In this document: positions 40,992 through 49,601 of the stretch, one piece after another
Layout of the letters: each line of letters starts with the position of its first letter
How positions within the stretch are numbered: the first letter of the stretch is position 1
Assembly: GCF_003001815.1 (NCBI RefSeq)
Contig: NZ_PVMZ01000014.1
Span: forward strand, 1-64,000
Source of the DNA: Actinoplanes italicus
Lineage (GTDB): Bacteria; Actinomycetota; Actinomycetes; Mycobacteriales; Micromonosporaceae
Reading direction: 5' to 3'
DNA length: 64,000 nt
Made by a program: the position numbers and the translations under genes
The notes under the pieces: model-generated
Told to the model about the DNA's origin: nothing
Seen by the model: the letters and a program-made list of their open reading frames with translations, nothing else
Databases searched by the model: none

Positions 40992-42041
40992 ATGCGTGCG
41001 CGAATGGCCGATATCGCCAAACAGGCTCAGGTCAGTGAGGCGACGGTGTCGCGTGTCATTAACGACCGCCCCGGTGTCTCCGCTGAAACCCGACAAGCGG
41101 TCCTGACGGCACTCGACGTCCTCGGCTACGAACGACCGGAAAGATTGCGCAAGCGCAGTGCCGGTTTGGTCGGCCTGGTCGTCCCGGAACTGGACAACCC
41201 GATCTTCCCCGCCTTCGCCCAGGTGATCGAGTCGACGCTGGCGCAGCACGGCTATACGCCGGTGCTGTGCACCCAGTCGCCCGGCGGCGTCACCGAGGAC
41301 GAGTACGTGGAGATGCTGCTCGACCGGCAGGTCTCCGGCATCGTCTTCATCTCGTCGCTGTCGGCCGACACCACCTCCGACCGCGCCCGGTACCAACGAC
41401 TGCTCGACCGGCCCCTGCCGATCGTGCTGGTCAACGGCTACGCCAAGGAGCTCGAGGCGCCGTTCGTCTCCTGTGACGACCGGGTCGCCGGCGACCTCGG
41501 GGTCACCCACCTGGTGGCGCTCGGGCACCGGCGGATCGGCATGATCTCCGGCCCCAACCGGTTCATCAACACCCAGCGCAAGCTGGAGGGTTACCGCGCC
41601 GCCATGAAGCGCGAGGTGGGCCTCTCCGATGCCGAGGTCGACGAGTTCGTCTCCCTGACCCTGTTCGGCGTCGAGGGCGGCGAGGTGGCCGCCGAACGGC
41701 TGCTGGCCAAGGGCGTGACCGGCATCATCTGCGCCTCCGACATGATGGCGCTCGGTGCGATCCGGGCCGCCCGGCGCCGTGGCCTGCGGGTTCCCGAGGA
41801 GGTGTCGGTGATCGGTTTCGACGACTCGGCGCTGATCCCGTTCACCGACCCGCCGCTCACCACGCTGCGACAGCCGGTGGCCTCGATGGCGGTGGCCGCG
41901 GTGCGGTCGCTGGTCGACGAGATCAACGGGCACGGTGCGCCGCACTCGGAATACCTGTTCCACCCCGAGCTGGTGGTGCGTAACTCGACAGCGATCGCTC
42001 CGATGCGCTCGGAGGTTCCGGTCGCCAGCACAGTCGCCTGA
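40992..42041 (+). CDS. LacI-family regulator, probable maltose/maltodextrin repressor
   Basis: 349 aa. The helix-turn-helix and hinge are clear: ADIAKQAQVSEATVSRVINDRPGVSAETRQAVLTAL. The periplasmic-binding-like sensor domain includes GLVVPELDNPIFPAFAQVIE, IGFDDSALIPFTDPPLTTLRQP and the effector-binding core. It sits between the amylopullulanase gene and malEFG and probably represses both, with a maltose-type inducer, as MalR does in Streptomyces. The ATG at 40992 is supported by the -10 box; ATG 41004 is an alternative. Confidence 0.88.
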   Translation: MRARMADIAKQAQVSEATVSRVINDRPGVSAETRQAVLTALDVLGYERPERLRKRSAGLVGLVVPELDNPIFPAFAQVIESTLAQHGYTPVLCTQSPGGVTEDEYVEMLLDRQVSGIVFISSLSADTTSDRARYQRLLDRPLPIVLVNGYAKELEAPFVSCDDRVAGDLGVTHLVALGHRRIGMISGPNRFINTQRKLEGYRAAMKREVGLSDAEVDEFVSLTLFGVEGGEVAAERLLAKGVTGIICASDMMALGAIRAARRRGLRVPEEVSVIGFDDSALIPFTDPPLTTLRQPVASMAVAAVRSLVDEINGHGAPHSEYLFHPELVVRNSTAIAPMRSEVPVASTVA

Positions 42042-42047
42042 CCGAAA

Positions 42048-42082
42048 ATGTACGGATGGCGGCAGCGCCGCCGTCCGTACAT
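42048..42082. terminator. Bidirectional hairpin after lacI
   Basis: ATGTACGGA-T-GGCGGC pairs with GCCGCC-G-TCCGTACAT around a 3-base loop: a 35-base near-perfect palindrome seven bases after the lacI stop. On the minus strand it is followed by TTTTCGG. Confidence 0.75.
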
Positions 42083-42119
42083 CGGGAGAGCGTTCTCTGG
42101 GTTTGGAGAAAAACATCCG

Positions 42120-42146
42120 GGCGCCCACCGGAAATCGGTGGGCGCC
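42120..42146 (-). terminator. malG terminator
   Basis: GGCGCCCACCG and CGGTGGGCGCC form a perfect 11-bp stem with a 5-base loop, 22 bases after the malG stop. On the minus strand it is followed by CGGATGTTTTTCTCC. Confidence 0.85.
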
Positions 42147-42168
42147 GCGGAGGGAATTGCGTCGGGAA

Positions 42169-43074
42169 TCAGCCCTTCGTGCCGCCGGCGGTAAGACCGG
42201 ACACGAGATGCTTCTGGGCGAAGAGGAATACGATTCCGGCCGGGATGGTGACGAGCACCGCGGCCGCCGTGAGGTATTCCCACTGCGGATTGAACTGAGG
42301 AACGAACTGCTGCAGGCCGTACGCCAGCGTGTATTTGTCGTCGGTCTGGATGAACGCCGACGCGTAAGCCACCTCGCCCCAGGCGGTGAGGAAGGCGTAG
42401 AAGCCGGTCACCGCGATGGCCGGTCGCGCCAGCGGCAGGATGACCCGCCAGAAGATGCGGAACGGGCTGCAGCCGTCCAGCGCCGCCGCCTCGTCGAGCG
42501 AGGTGGGGATCGAGTCGAAGTAGCCCTTGAGCATCCAGGCGCAGAACGGCACGGCGATCGTCAGATACGCGATGACCAGCGACGGCAGCGTGTTGATCAG
42601 CCCGAGGTTCGACATGATCGTGTAGATCGGGACGATCAGGATCGAGATCGGGAACATCTGCGTGACCAGGAAGACCATCATGAGCGAGCGCCGGCCCGGG
42701 AAGTTGAACCGGGACAGCGCGTAGCCGGTGGTCGCCGAGAAGAAGATGCCCACCAGCATGGTCAGGCTGGCCACGATCACCGAGTTCAGGAACCATTCCG
42801 GGAAGTTCGTCTCGAACAGCACGTACTCGTAGTTCGCGAACGTCGGGTCCTTGATCAGGGTGATCTCGGTGCTCTGCACGGCATAACCGGGCTTGAACGA
42901 GGAGAGCACCACCCACAGGATCGGGCCGATGGCGATGAGCGACGCCAGGATCAGCGTGCCGTGCAGGGCGATCGACGCGCCCATGCTGCGCCGGCCGCGC
43001 CGGGGCTTGTTGACGCGGGCGGGCGCGTCGTTCTTCGGAGCCGCGATCGGCGGAGTCGTCGTCATCTGGGCCAT
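42169..43074 (-). CDS. malG: Maltose/maltodextrin ABC transporter permease MalG
   Basis: 301 aa. Six hydrophobic helices; the EAA loop that contacts the ATPase reads LDEAAALDGCSPFRIFWRVILPLARPA. The C-terminal ALVTIPAGIVFLFAQKHLVSGLTAGGTKG is typical of MalG. The ATG lies one base after the malF stop, so translation is coupled. No ATPase gene is present; actinomycetes usually supply a shared MsiK from elsewhere. Confidence 0.92.
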   Translation of the reverse strand: MAQMTTTPPIAAPKNDAPARVNKPRRGRRSMGASIALHGTLILASLIAIGPILWVVLSSFKPGYAVQSTEITLIKDPTFANYEYVLFETNFPEWFLNSVIVASLTMLVGIFFSATTGYALSRFNFPGRRSLMMVFLVTQMFPISILIVPIYTIMSNLGLINTLPSLVIAYLTIAVPFCAWMLKGYFDSIPTSLDEAAALDGCSPFRIFWRVILPLARPAIAVTGFYAFLTAWGEVAYASAFIQTDDKYTLAYGLQQFVPQFNPQWEYLTAAAVLVTIPAGIVFLFAQKHLVSGLTAGGTKG

Positions 43075-43075
43075 G

Positions 43076-44077
43076 TCACCAAACCTCGCCTTGCTTGCGC
43101 AGCACCCGCCGGTAGAAGACCGAGAAGATGAGCAGGATCGAGAGGATCAGCACGCCGTACGTGGAGGCGAGCGAGTAGTTCCGGATGCCCTCGAAGGCCG
43201 CCCGGAACGCACCGGTCACCAGGATCTCGGTCGCGCCCGCCGGCTGGCCCTCGGTCACCAGGAAGATGATCGGGAACATGTTGAACGTCCAGATCGTGCC
43301 GAGCAGGATCACCGTCATGCTGACCGGCCGCAGCCCCGGCAGGGTGATGTTGCGGAACCGCTGCCACGGCGTCGCGCCGTCGATCTCGGCCGACTCGTAG
43401 AGCTCCTCCGGGATGCTCTGCATACCGCCGAGCAGGGCCACCATCATGAACGGCACGCCGAGCCAGATATTGGTGATGATCGCGACGAACAGCGCTGTCG
43501 ACTTGTTGGCGAACCAGGCGACCGAGTCGATGCCGATCGAGTTGAGCACCGAGTTGACCAGGCCCAGCTGTTCGTTGAAGAGGAACTTCCAGGCGAAGGC
43601 GCTGATGAACGCCGGCACCGCCCACGGCAGGACCAGCAGCACGCGGTACAGGCCGCGCAGCCGCATCTCACGGTGGATCATGACGGCCAGGCCGAGGCCC
43701 AGGCCGTAGTGGAAGGCCACACCGAAGAACGTCCAGATCAGCGTGGTCCCGGTCCACTGCCAGAACTCACCGATCCGGCCGGTGAGGACGTTGATGTAGT
43801 TGTCGAGACCCACGAACGACCAGGCGTTCGGGTTCTCCTTGCAGACCTCGCCACCGGTGATCGACTTGGTGCAGATCTCGGCGAGCTGGTTGGCCTCGGT
43901 CTGGTCGGTGAAGGTCAGCCAGATGCCGTTGGCCAGGGGATAGAAGATCAGGACCGCCAGGACGGCAACGACCGGCACGACCATCGCCCAGGCCGTCCAG
44001 TGCTTGTCCCAGCTCCGCCTCAGCTTGGTCGACAGTCCGGCGCTCGGCGGCGCCGCGTCGGCGGTCACAGTGCTCAT
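43076..44077 (-). CDS. malF: Maltose/maltodextrin ABC transporter permease MalF
   Basis: 333 aa. The start MSTVTADAAPPS at 44077 precedes a cytoplasmic segment and TM1 (AMVVPVVAVLAVLIFYPLANG). A periplasmic loop (TNQLAE-ICTKSI-type segment with GLDNYINVLTG) follows, and the EAA loop is LYESAEIDGATPWQRFRNITLPGLRPVS. An in-frame extension upstream overlaps the malE stop region and has no homology. It is separated from malE by a 70-base gap with a strong hairpin. Confidence 0.9.
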   Translation of the reverse strand: MSTVTADAAPPSAGLSTKLRRSWDKHWTAWAMVVPVVAVLAVLIFYPLANGIWLTFTDQTEANQLAEICTKSITGGEVCKENPNAWSFVGLDNYINVLTGRIGEFWQWTGTTLIWTFFGVAFHYGLGLGLAVMIHREMRLRGLYRVLLVLPWAVPAFISAFAWKFLFNEQLGLVNSVLNSIGIDSVAWFANKSTALFVAIITNIWLGVPFMMVALLGGMQSIPEELYESAEIDGATPWQRFRNITLPGLRPVSMTVILLGTIWTFNMFPIIFLVTEGQPAGATEILVTGAFRAAFEGIRNYSLASTYGVLILSILLIFSVFYRRVLRKQGEVW

Positions 44078-44108
44078 CAGCTGTGCTCCAGAGTTCTCCA
44101 GGGAGAAC

Positions 44109-44136
44109 GGCGCCGGCCCTGAGGCGGGCCGGCGCC
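44109..44136 (-). terminator. malE-malF intercistronic hairpin
   Basis: GGCGCCGGCCC and GGGCCGGCGCC form a perfect 11-bp stem with a 6-base loop right after the malE stop. No T-run follows, so it more likely stabilises malE mRNA or weakens readthrough than stops all transcription. Confidence 0.7.
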
Positions 44137-44147
44137 GAATCAGTACG

Positions 44148-45452
44148 TCAGTTGGTGGCGTACGAGGGGACGACCTCGGCCTTGTACTTCTGGGCCACGG
44201 CGTCGAGCGAAGCCTTGGCGTCCTTGTTCTGGACCAGCACCTCGGTGGCCATGGTGTCGAGCGGGCCGAAGAACTGGCCACCCTCCGGGATCCACGGGCG
44301 GCTGACGGCCGACTCGGTGACCGGCTTGAACGCGGTGACGACGGCGTTGTTCTTGACCGTGTCGATCTCGTAGGCCGACTTGCGGGTGGGCAGCAGGCCC
44401 AGCTTGTCGGCGAGCGCCGCCTGCGACTCGGCGGAGTTCATGAACTTGATGAACGCGACGGCGGCAGCGGCCTTCTCCTGCGGGACACCCGAGTAGACGA
44501 CGTAGTTGTGGCCACCGATCGGCGAACCCGCCTTGGCGGAACCGGCCGGGACCGGGGCGATACCGAGGTTCTCGACGCCGCCGAAGCCGGGCGCGGCCTT
44601 GACGTTCGCGACCTCCCACGGGCCGTTGACGATGAAGGCGACCTTCTTCTCCTTGAAGAGGGTCATCATCGTGCCGTACGAGTCGGTGGCCGACGGCTTG
44701 ACCGCGGCACCGCTGTCGATCAGGTCCTTGGCGATCTTCAGGCCCGCGACGTTCTGCTCCGAGTTGACCACGATCTTCTTGGCGCTCGTGTCGACCAGGT
44801 CGCCGCCCTCGCCGTACATGAACGGCAGCGTGAAGTAGCCGGCCGGGTTGACGTACGCGCCGTCGACGCCGGTCTTCTGCTTGACGGTCTGGGCGGCGGT
44901 CTTCAGCTCGGCCCAGGTCTTCGGCACCGAGACGCCGGCCTTCTCGACGAGCTCCTTGTTGTAGAGCAGGGCGAGGCTGTCGGTGACCTGCGGGACGCCG
45001 TAGGTCTTGCCGTCGAACTTGTTCGAGGCCAGCGCGGCCGCGTTGTAGTCCGACTCGTCGGCGAGCAGCTCGGAACCGTCGAGCGAGTACAGGTAGCCCA
45101 GGGAGGCGAACTCGGGAACCCAGGCGACCTCGGCGCGCAGGATGTCCGGGGCGCCGGTCTTGGCGGCCGCCGCGGTCTTGAACTTGTTCTGCGCGTCGGC
45201 GAACGGGACCGACTGGTAGTTGACCTTGACGTTCGGGTACGTCGTGTTGAACTTCTTGATCAGCTCCTGGAAGACCGGACCCTCGTTCTTGGCGTCCGAA
45301 GTGTCCCACCACGTGAGCTCGGCAGACAGGGAAGCCGGGTCGGCAGCCTTGTTCTCACTGGCGGCCGGCTTCGAGTCGCTGCCACAGGCGGCGACGGTGA
45401 AGGCGAGGGCCACGGAGGAGAGAGCGGCCAGTCCCTTGGTTATGCGACGCAT
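44148..45452 (-). CDS. malE: Maltose/maltodextrin-binding lipoprotein MalE
   Basis: 434 aa. Lipoprotein signal peptide with lipobox VAAC (Cys near residue 23), then a Type I solute-binding protein. ELTWWDTSDAKNEGPVFQELIKKFNTTYPNVKV, GKTYGVPQVTDSLALLYNKEL, FIVNGPWEVANV and FGPLDTMATEVLVQNKD are family features. It captures maltodextrins released by the amylopullulanase. AAGGAG lies six bases before the ATG at 45452; the upstream in-frame extension runs through the promoter. Confidence 0.93.
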   Translation of the reverse strand: MRRITKGLAALSSVALAFTVAACGSDSKPAASENKAADPASLSAELTWWDTSDAKNEGPVFQELIKKFNTTYPNVKVNYQSVPFADAQNKFKTAAAAKTGAPDILRAEVAWVPEFASLGYLYSLDGSELLADESDYNAAALASNKFDGKTYGVPQVTDSLALLYNKELVEKAGVSVPKTWAELKTAAQTVKQKTGVDGAYVNPAGYFTLPFMYGEGGDLVDTSAKKIVVNSEQNVAGLKIAKDLIDSGAAVKPSATDSYGTMMTLFKEKKVAFIVNGPWEVANVKAAPGFGGVENLGIAPVPAGSAKAGSPIGGHNYVVYSGVPQEKAAAAVAFIKFMNSAESQAALADKLGLLPTRKSAYEIDTVKNNAVVTAFKPVTESAVSRPWIPEGGQFFGPLDTMATEVLVQNKDAKASLDAVAQKYKAEVVPSYATN

Positions 45453-45495
45453 GTTGCGCTCCTTGAAGACCTGCTTGGTGACGACCGGACGGTAG

Positions 45496-45538
45496 CAAGA
45501 AGTTTCTGGCTTAGAAACCCCTTGCGAACCAACTTGCA
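45496..45538. promoter_or_regulatory. Candidate MalR operator region before malE
   Basis: GCAAG at 45496-45500 and CTTGC at 45522-45526 and 45534-45538 (the last two 12 bases apart), with a GTTTCT-GGCTT-AGAAAC palindrome at 45503-45519 between. The half-sites match the palindrome before lacI. The malE promoter must lie here; a possible -10 is TACCGT on the minus strand near 45489-45494. Confidence 0.45.
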
Positions 45539-45711
45539 ACACGGCTGTCGCGAGAACCTGAACGATTCCGGCATCACGGGCGGGCGAAAGGGCGCTAGCT
45601 GCTGTTCTGTTACCTTCCGGCCCGTGTCATGGAACGTGATCGACATGGAAGCGGGTTACAGCAACTTACCGGCTTCGGGGTTATCGCGGGATATCTCGGG
45701 GGTGCCCTCGA

Positions 45712-45725
45712 TGCAACTTCTTGCA
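45712..45725. promoter_or_regulatory. Further CTTGC-type palindrome
   Basis: TGCAA-CTTC-TTGCA, a 14-base dyad about 260 bases upstream of the malE start. It resembles the other candidate MalR sites but is distant from any gene start. Confidence 0.3.
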
Positions 45726-45802
45726 CGATGCACCGAAAGCCGGTGCCGGGTTGCAGCGGGATACGGTCGCCGACCGAAGGAAACACGACAGACATGTAAA
45801 AA

Positions 45803-45833
45803 GGCGGTGACGGGCATACTGCCCGTCACCGCC
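45803..45833 (-). terminator. Terminator of the DUF4132 gene
   Basis: GGCGGTGACGGGCA and TGCCCGTCACCGCC pair perfectly over 14 bp with a 3-base loop, followed on the minus strand by TTTTTACATG: a textbook intrinsic terminator, about 130 bases after the stop. Confidence 0.92.
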
Positions 45834-45890
45834 TCCGCGACCCTCGTGCCGCTTTCTTGCCGCCGGTCGACTGCCGCGGCCGACTGCCCT

Positions 45891-45973
45891 CGGTCAACGG
45901 CTTCCGGTCAACGGCTTCCGGTCAACGGCTCCCGGTCAACGGCTCCGGTCGACGGCTTCCGGTCAACGGCTTC
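45891..45973. repeat. 14-bp tandem repeat overlapping the DUF4132 stop
   Basis: Unit CGGTCAACGGCTTC, six copies (one is 13 bases, two carry C for T near the end). The last copy contains the stop codon and final codons of the DUF4132 gene, so the array spans the gene end and its 3' untranslated region. Nothing else was seen in the 45834-45890 part of this gap. Confidence 0.85.
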
Positions 45974-48900
45974 CGGTCAGCAACTCCAGGTCACGGATCA
46001 CCTCGAAGATCACGACCGGATCCAGGTCACCGAACTTGTCGGTGCGACTGTTCAGCCGGAGCGGACCCAGGGTCTGCTCCGGGAACACATCCATGGAACC
46101 GATCACGACGCCCGGTTCCAGCTCCAGCTCCAGCGCGTAAGCGGCGGACGGGCTGAGGCTGGTCACGGTGCGGCTGTCCCGCATGGCGTTCCGCACCCAG
46201 CCGTGGCTCTCCAGGCCCAGCACCGCACGGGACGACACCACCGAGCCCTGGAAACGGGTGAGCACGGTTCCCCTGGCCCCGGCCCCGATTCCCCCAGCCC
46301 CGGCCGTGGTTCCTCCAGCCCCGACCGTGGCTCCCCCAGCCTCGGCCTCGGTGAGGGCGAGGATCTCCCGGCCGAGCTGGGGGAACGGCTGCACGATCCG
46401 GTAGTCGGCGAAGATCTCCGACCACCGGGGCAGCGTTTCCGCGAGATGGACGGGGTGGACCACACCGAGCAGTTCGCCGGCACCGATCGTGGTTTCCTGA
46501 TCGTCCACATCGGCGAACGTGCCGTCCTCGGCCACCCGGATCCCGCCGGCCAGGGCGCCCTTCGCGTCGAAGCGGCCCCAGAGCAACCGCCGGGTCAGGT
46601 GGCGCATCAGCGGATGCTCGGCGAAGAAACGGCGGAACTCGCCGGCCGGCCAGCGACGACCGGTCACCATGGCCCGTTCCAGGCGGCGGACCTGGTCGGT
46701 GGCGATCGCCCGCACGTCCTTCTTCAGAACGGTGAAACGCCTGTAGGCCGCGTCGGCCAGTTCGGCGTCGTCGCGGGCGCCCGGCTTGGGCAGCGTCCTG
46801 AGTCGCTTCCCGGTGCCGTCGACGACGAACGGCTTCAACTCCTCGTCGAAGCCGACGACGAACTGCCGGGCTCCGTAGTCGAGCATCAGACCGCCGTCGC
46901 TGTCCAGGCCGAAGTCCGGGACCAGCCGGTCGGCGAGCTGCTCGGCGCTCAGACCCTGCCGCTCGGCGAATTGCGCGATCTGCCGCTCGGCCGCCGAGCG
47001 CAGCCCGCTGAACCGGCATCGCGTGGCGACCCGGTTCATGTGCAGGAGGGCCACGTCGGTCCCGATCCGGGCGAGGATCCCGAGTCCGGTGACAGCCCTG
47101 GCATGCGCCTTCTGCCCCGGCCACTCCATGATCAGCGGGGTCAGCCGCCGCACGGTGTCGTCGTCGCCGACCTCGCCGAGCGTGTCCAGCACCCAGCCCT
47201 GCCTGGAGTTGGAACCAGCGGTCTGCCAGGCCTCGAACAGTGCCCAGGCGAACCGGGCCAGATCCGCCGGCTCGCAGGCCTCCCGGACGATCCCGACGCC
47301 GGGGTACGACTCGGCGGCATCGTGCAGCGCGAACACCATCACCAGATCCCGCACCACACCGGTCGGCAGAACGGGGACCGGCTCAGAAACCGGCTGTGCC
47401 GCACCGCTGGCTGGGTGCGTGGAAGGTTCGGCGGGCCGGGTGTGGCGCCGCAGACGGATCGCGGGCAGGGTGGCGGGGTCGAACCACTGTGGGATGGCGG
47501 GGAGTTTCACGGGCAGGATCGCCCACGGGTCGGCGGCGATCAGTGTCGCGGCGGCGGATGCCGCCTCGGGCCCGTAGGAAGCGGCTGCCTCGCGGATCGT
47601 CTCGGCATGGCCGGTGGCGGCCATGTACAGCAGGGTGTGCTGCGCCGACTGGCGTGCGCGGCCGTCCGGGCCGAGTGCCCGCGGCACGAGAAGGCTGGCG
47701 GCGAACTCAGGGTGCCGTTCCAGCCAGGCGTGCGCGCCCGGGGCGGCATGTCCGCGCTGGTCGGGGCTGGCCGGGGCGGGGCCGACCGGGGCGGGGCCGA
47801 CCGGGGCAGGGCCGACCGGGGCAGGGGCCGCGGGGGCGGGAGGTCGGGGGGCTAGGCGTGCCTCCATTCGCCAGGCTACGTCGGGGGAGGCGAACGGCAG
47901 CATCAGCGGGGCGGTTACCGCCGCGTCGTGGAAGGCGAGACGGCGTAGGGGCAGCAGTGCGTCGGACTCGAAACGGGCGATGATCCGGCGCATCCAGAAA
48001 TCGGCGTCCGGGGCGGGCGTCGGCTTCCAGTCGGCGAGCAGTGGGCGGGCCGTCTCCTCGGGGGCCGCGATGAAGAACTCCGCCGCCTCGCGGGGGTCGA
48101 CCGTCTCACCGCGGCGTATCCGGTCGGCGACGGCGGGCCAGTCGACCGTGCCCGTCACGGCGAACGTGACCGACAGCCACTCCTCACGCTCGCCCGGCGC
48201 CCACACCATCGTGGTCGGCGACTCGGGGGCCTTCAGGTCGAGGACGACCGGTGGGTTCGTCCGGCGGTTTCGCCACGGCGGGTCGGCCAGCAGCGGTGGC
48301 AGTGCCTCCGGCCGGGCGGGAACGGTGGCGGCCACGCCGCTCAGGTGTTCTCGGATCCGGGCCCCGGGGGCTCCGGTCAGCCCGGCCGCGACCTGCCCGG
48401 CCAGGGCCGGGTCGGCCCGCACCCGGGCCGCGAGCAGGTCGCTTGCCAGCGGCTTTCCGGCCCGGGCCGCCAGCGTCCGCAGTGCCGTCTCCGGGAACCG
48501 GCTGGTCGCCTCGATCATCGCCTGGCGCACGTCCCGCTGGCCGGCCCGGTCGATCAGGCCGCCGAGTGCGCCGTCGTCCGGCAGGACGGCGAGTAGGTCG
48601 ATCAGCTGCCGCCGCTCGGCCATCGGGGGTTCGAGCTCGTCGAGCCGGCGCAGCAGCAGCGGGACCGCGGCCGGGCCCAGACCGTCGACCAGTGTCGGGT
48701 ATCCGCCGGGCCATCCGGGTGCCAGCGTCTTGGGGTGCGCCAGCGCGGCGGCGGCCTGCTCGGGGGTACTGATCGCGTTCAGCAGCACGGACGCCCGGTA
48801 GTAGTCGTGCTCGCCCCGGAGGAACTGGATTCGTTCGTCGTGGCTGTCGGGCTCGGCGAGGGCCTCGGCCCAGTCCGCCGTCACCCAGTCGCTCCGCGAC

Positions 48901-49526
48901 GGGACCAGCACCGAGATGGCACAGCGGGCGTGCGGGCCGAATGCGCGCAGCGGCTCGAGGGCCGTGACCGTCTCCTCGTGGACGGTGTCCGGTGCGGCCG
49001 CCAGCGCCGCGCGGATGCGCAGCAGCGCCAGCATGTGGGGGTCGGAGTACAGCGCCCAGAACCCGCCGTCACCGGCTCGTCGGCGGCGCAGGCCCATGAT
49101 CTCGGTGCCGTCCCGGCGGATCTTTCGCATCAGCGGCTCGCCGCCCTCGGCGACGGTGCTCAGGGAATACAGCGCCACGACCGCCTCGGCGGCGAAACGG
49201 ACACCCCGCTCGGTCAGCCAGAGGTCGGCGAACCAGGGGTGTCGCTCGTGCTCGTCGGAGTCGAGGTGGATGGCGGCGAAGGCCACGACGGCCGCGCCCT
49301 CGGGGGACGCTGCCGGCCCACCGCCGAGCCACGCCCGGCCGGCGGCGGCCAGGGCCGGGTCGGTGAGATCGCTGTCGAGCACGCCGGGGAGGAAGACGGG
49401 CAGCTCCCGCATCTGCCCGTCGACGACCTCACGTGCACGGGGATCCGGCACGACCGGGCGGACACCGGATCCACCCCGCCGCGGATGCATCTGGGACAAC
49501 CAGGGTTCGGGTAGATCGAACGACAT
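45963..49526 (-). CDS. Large DUF4132 protein
   Basis: 1187 aa, soluble, alpha-helical (HEAT-like in the middle: PLLLRRLDELEPPMAERRQLIDLLAVLPDDGALGGLI). The DUF4132 signature lies at about 850-1010: LSAEQLADRLVPDFGLDSDGGLMLDYG, FVVGFDEELKPFVVDGTGKRLRTLPKPGARDDAEL and WPAGEFRRFFAEHPLMRHLTRRLLWGRFD. The family includes E. coli MolR/YehI-type proteins of unclear function. Two low-complexity insertions (PAPVG repeats near 580 and GAGG/TAGAGG repeats near 1080) are encoded by DNA repeats. ATG 49526 (MSFDLPEP) has TACGGT seven bases upstream. Confidence 0.82.
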   Translation of the reverse strand: MSFDLPEPWLSQMHPRRGGSGVRPVVPDPRAREVVDGQMRELPVFLPGVLDSDLTDPALAAAGRAWLGGGPAASPEGAAVVAFAAIHLDSDEHERHPWFADLWLTERGVRFAAEAVVALYSLSTVAEGGEPLMRKIRRDGTEIMGLRRRRAGDGGFWALYSDPHMLALLRIRAALAAAPDTVHEETVTALEPLRAFGPHARCAISVLVPSRSDWVTADWAEALAEPDSHDERIQFLRGEHDYYRASVLLNAISTPEQAAAALAHPKTLAPGWPGGYPTLVDGLGPAAVPLLLRRLDELEPPMAERRQLIDLLAVLPDDGALGGLIDRAGQRDVRQAMIEATSRFPETALRTLAARAGKPLASDLLAARVRADPALAGQVAAGLTGAPGARIREHLSGVAATVPARPEALPPLLADPPWRNRRTNPPVVLDLKAPESPTTMVWAPGEREEWLSVTFAVTGTVDWPAVADRIRRGETVDPREAAEFFIAAPEETARPLLADWKPTPAPDADFWMRRIIARFESDALLPLRRLAFHDAAVTAPLMLPFASPDVAWRMEARLAPRPPAPAAPAPVGPAPVGPAPVGPAPASPDQRGHAAPGAHAWLERHPEFAASLLVPRALGPDGRARQSAQHTLLYMAATGHAETIREAAASYGPEAASAAATLIAADPWAILPVKLPAIPQWFDPATLPAIRLRRHTRPAEPSTHPASGAAQPVSEPVPVLPTGVVRDLVMVFALHDAAESYPGVGIVREACEPADLARFAWALFEAWQTAGSNSRQGWVLDTLGEVGDDDTVRRLTPLIMEWPGQKAHARAVTGLGILARIGTDVALLHMNRVATRCRFSGLRSAAERQIAQFAERQGLSAEQLADRLVPDFGLDSDGGLMLDYGARQFVVGFDEELKPFVVDGTGKRLRTLPKPGARDDAELADAAYRRFTVLKKDVRAIATDQVRRLERAMVTGRRWPAGEFRRFFAEHPLMRHLTRRLLWGRFDAKGALAGGIRVAEDGTFADVDDQETTIGAGELLGVVHPVHLAETLPRWSEIFADYRIVQPFPQLGREILALTEAEAGGATVGAGGTTAGAGGIGAGARGTVLTRFQGSVVSSRAVLGLESHGWVRNAMRDSRTVTSLSPSAAYALELELEPGVVIGSMDVFPEQTLGPLRLNSRTDKFGDLDPVVIFEVIRDLELLTGSR

Positions 49527-49533
49527 GAACGGC

Positions 49534-49539
49534 ACCGTA
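49534..49539 (-). promoter_or_regulatory. -10 box of leaderless DUF4132 gene (N7)
   Basis: TACGGT on the minus strand, seven bases before the ATG at 49526. Confidence 0.45.
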
Positions 49540-49557
49540 CCGGCCACATACGACAGA

Positions 49558-49585
49558 AACGGGAGCGGCGGACACCGCTCCCGTT
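49558..49585 (-). terminator. argH terminator
   Basis: AACGGGAGCGG and CCGCTCCCGTT pair over 11 bp with a 6-base loop, 16 bases after the argH stop; the minus strand continues TCTGTCG. It also insulates the DUF4132 promoter. Confidence 0.75.
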
Positions 49586-49601
49586 CAGACCGTGAGCCGG
49601 A

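Noticed and set aside
44004-47855. 1283-codon open frame on the plus strand
   Set aside because: Runs antisense through malE, an intrinsic terminator and half of the DUF4132 gene.
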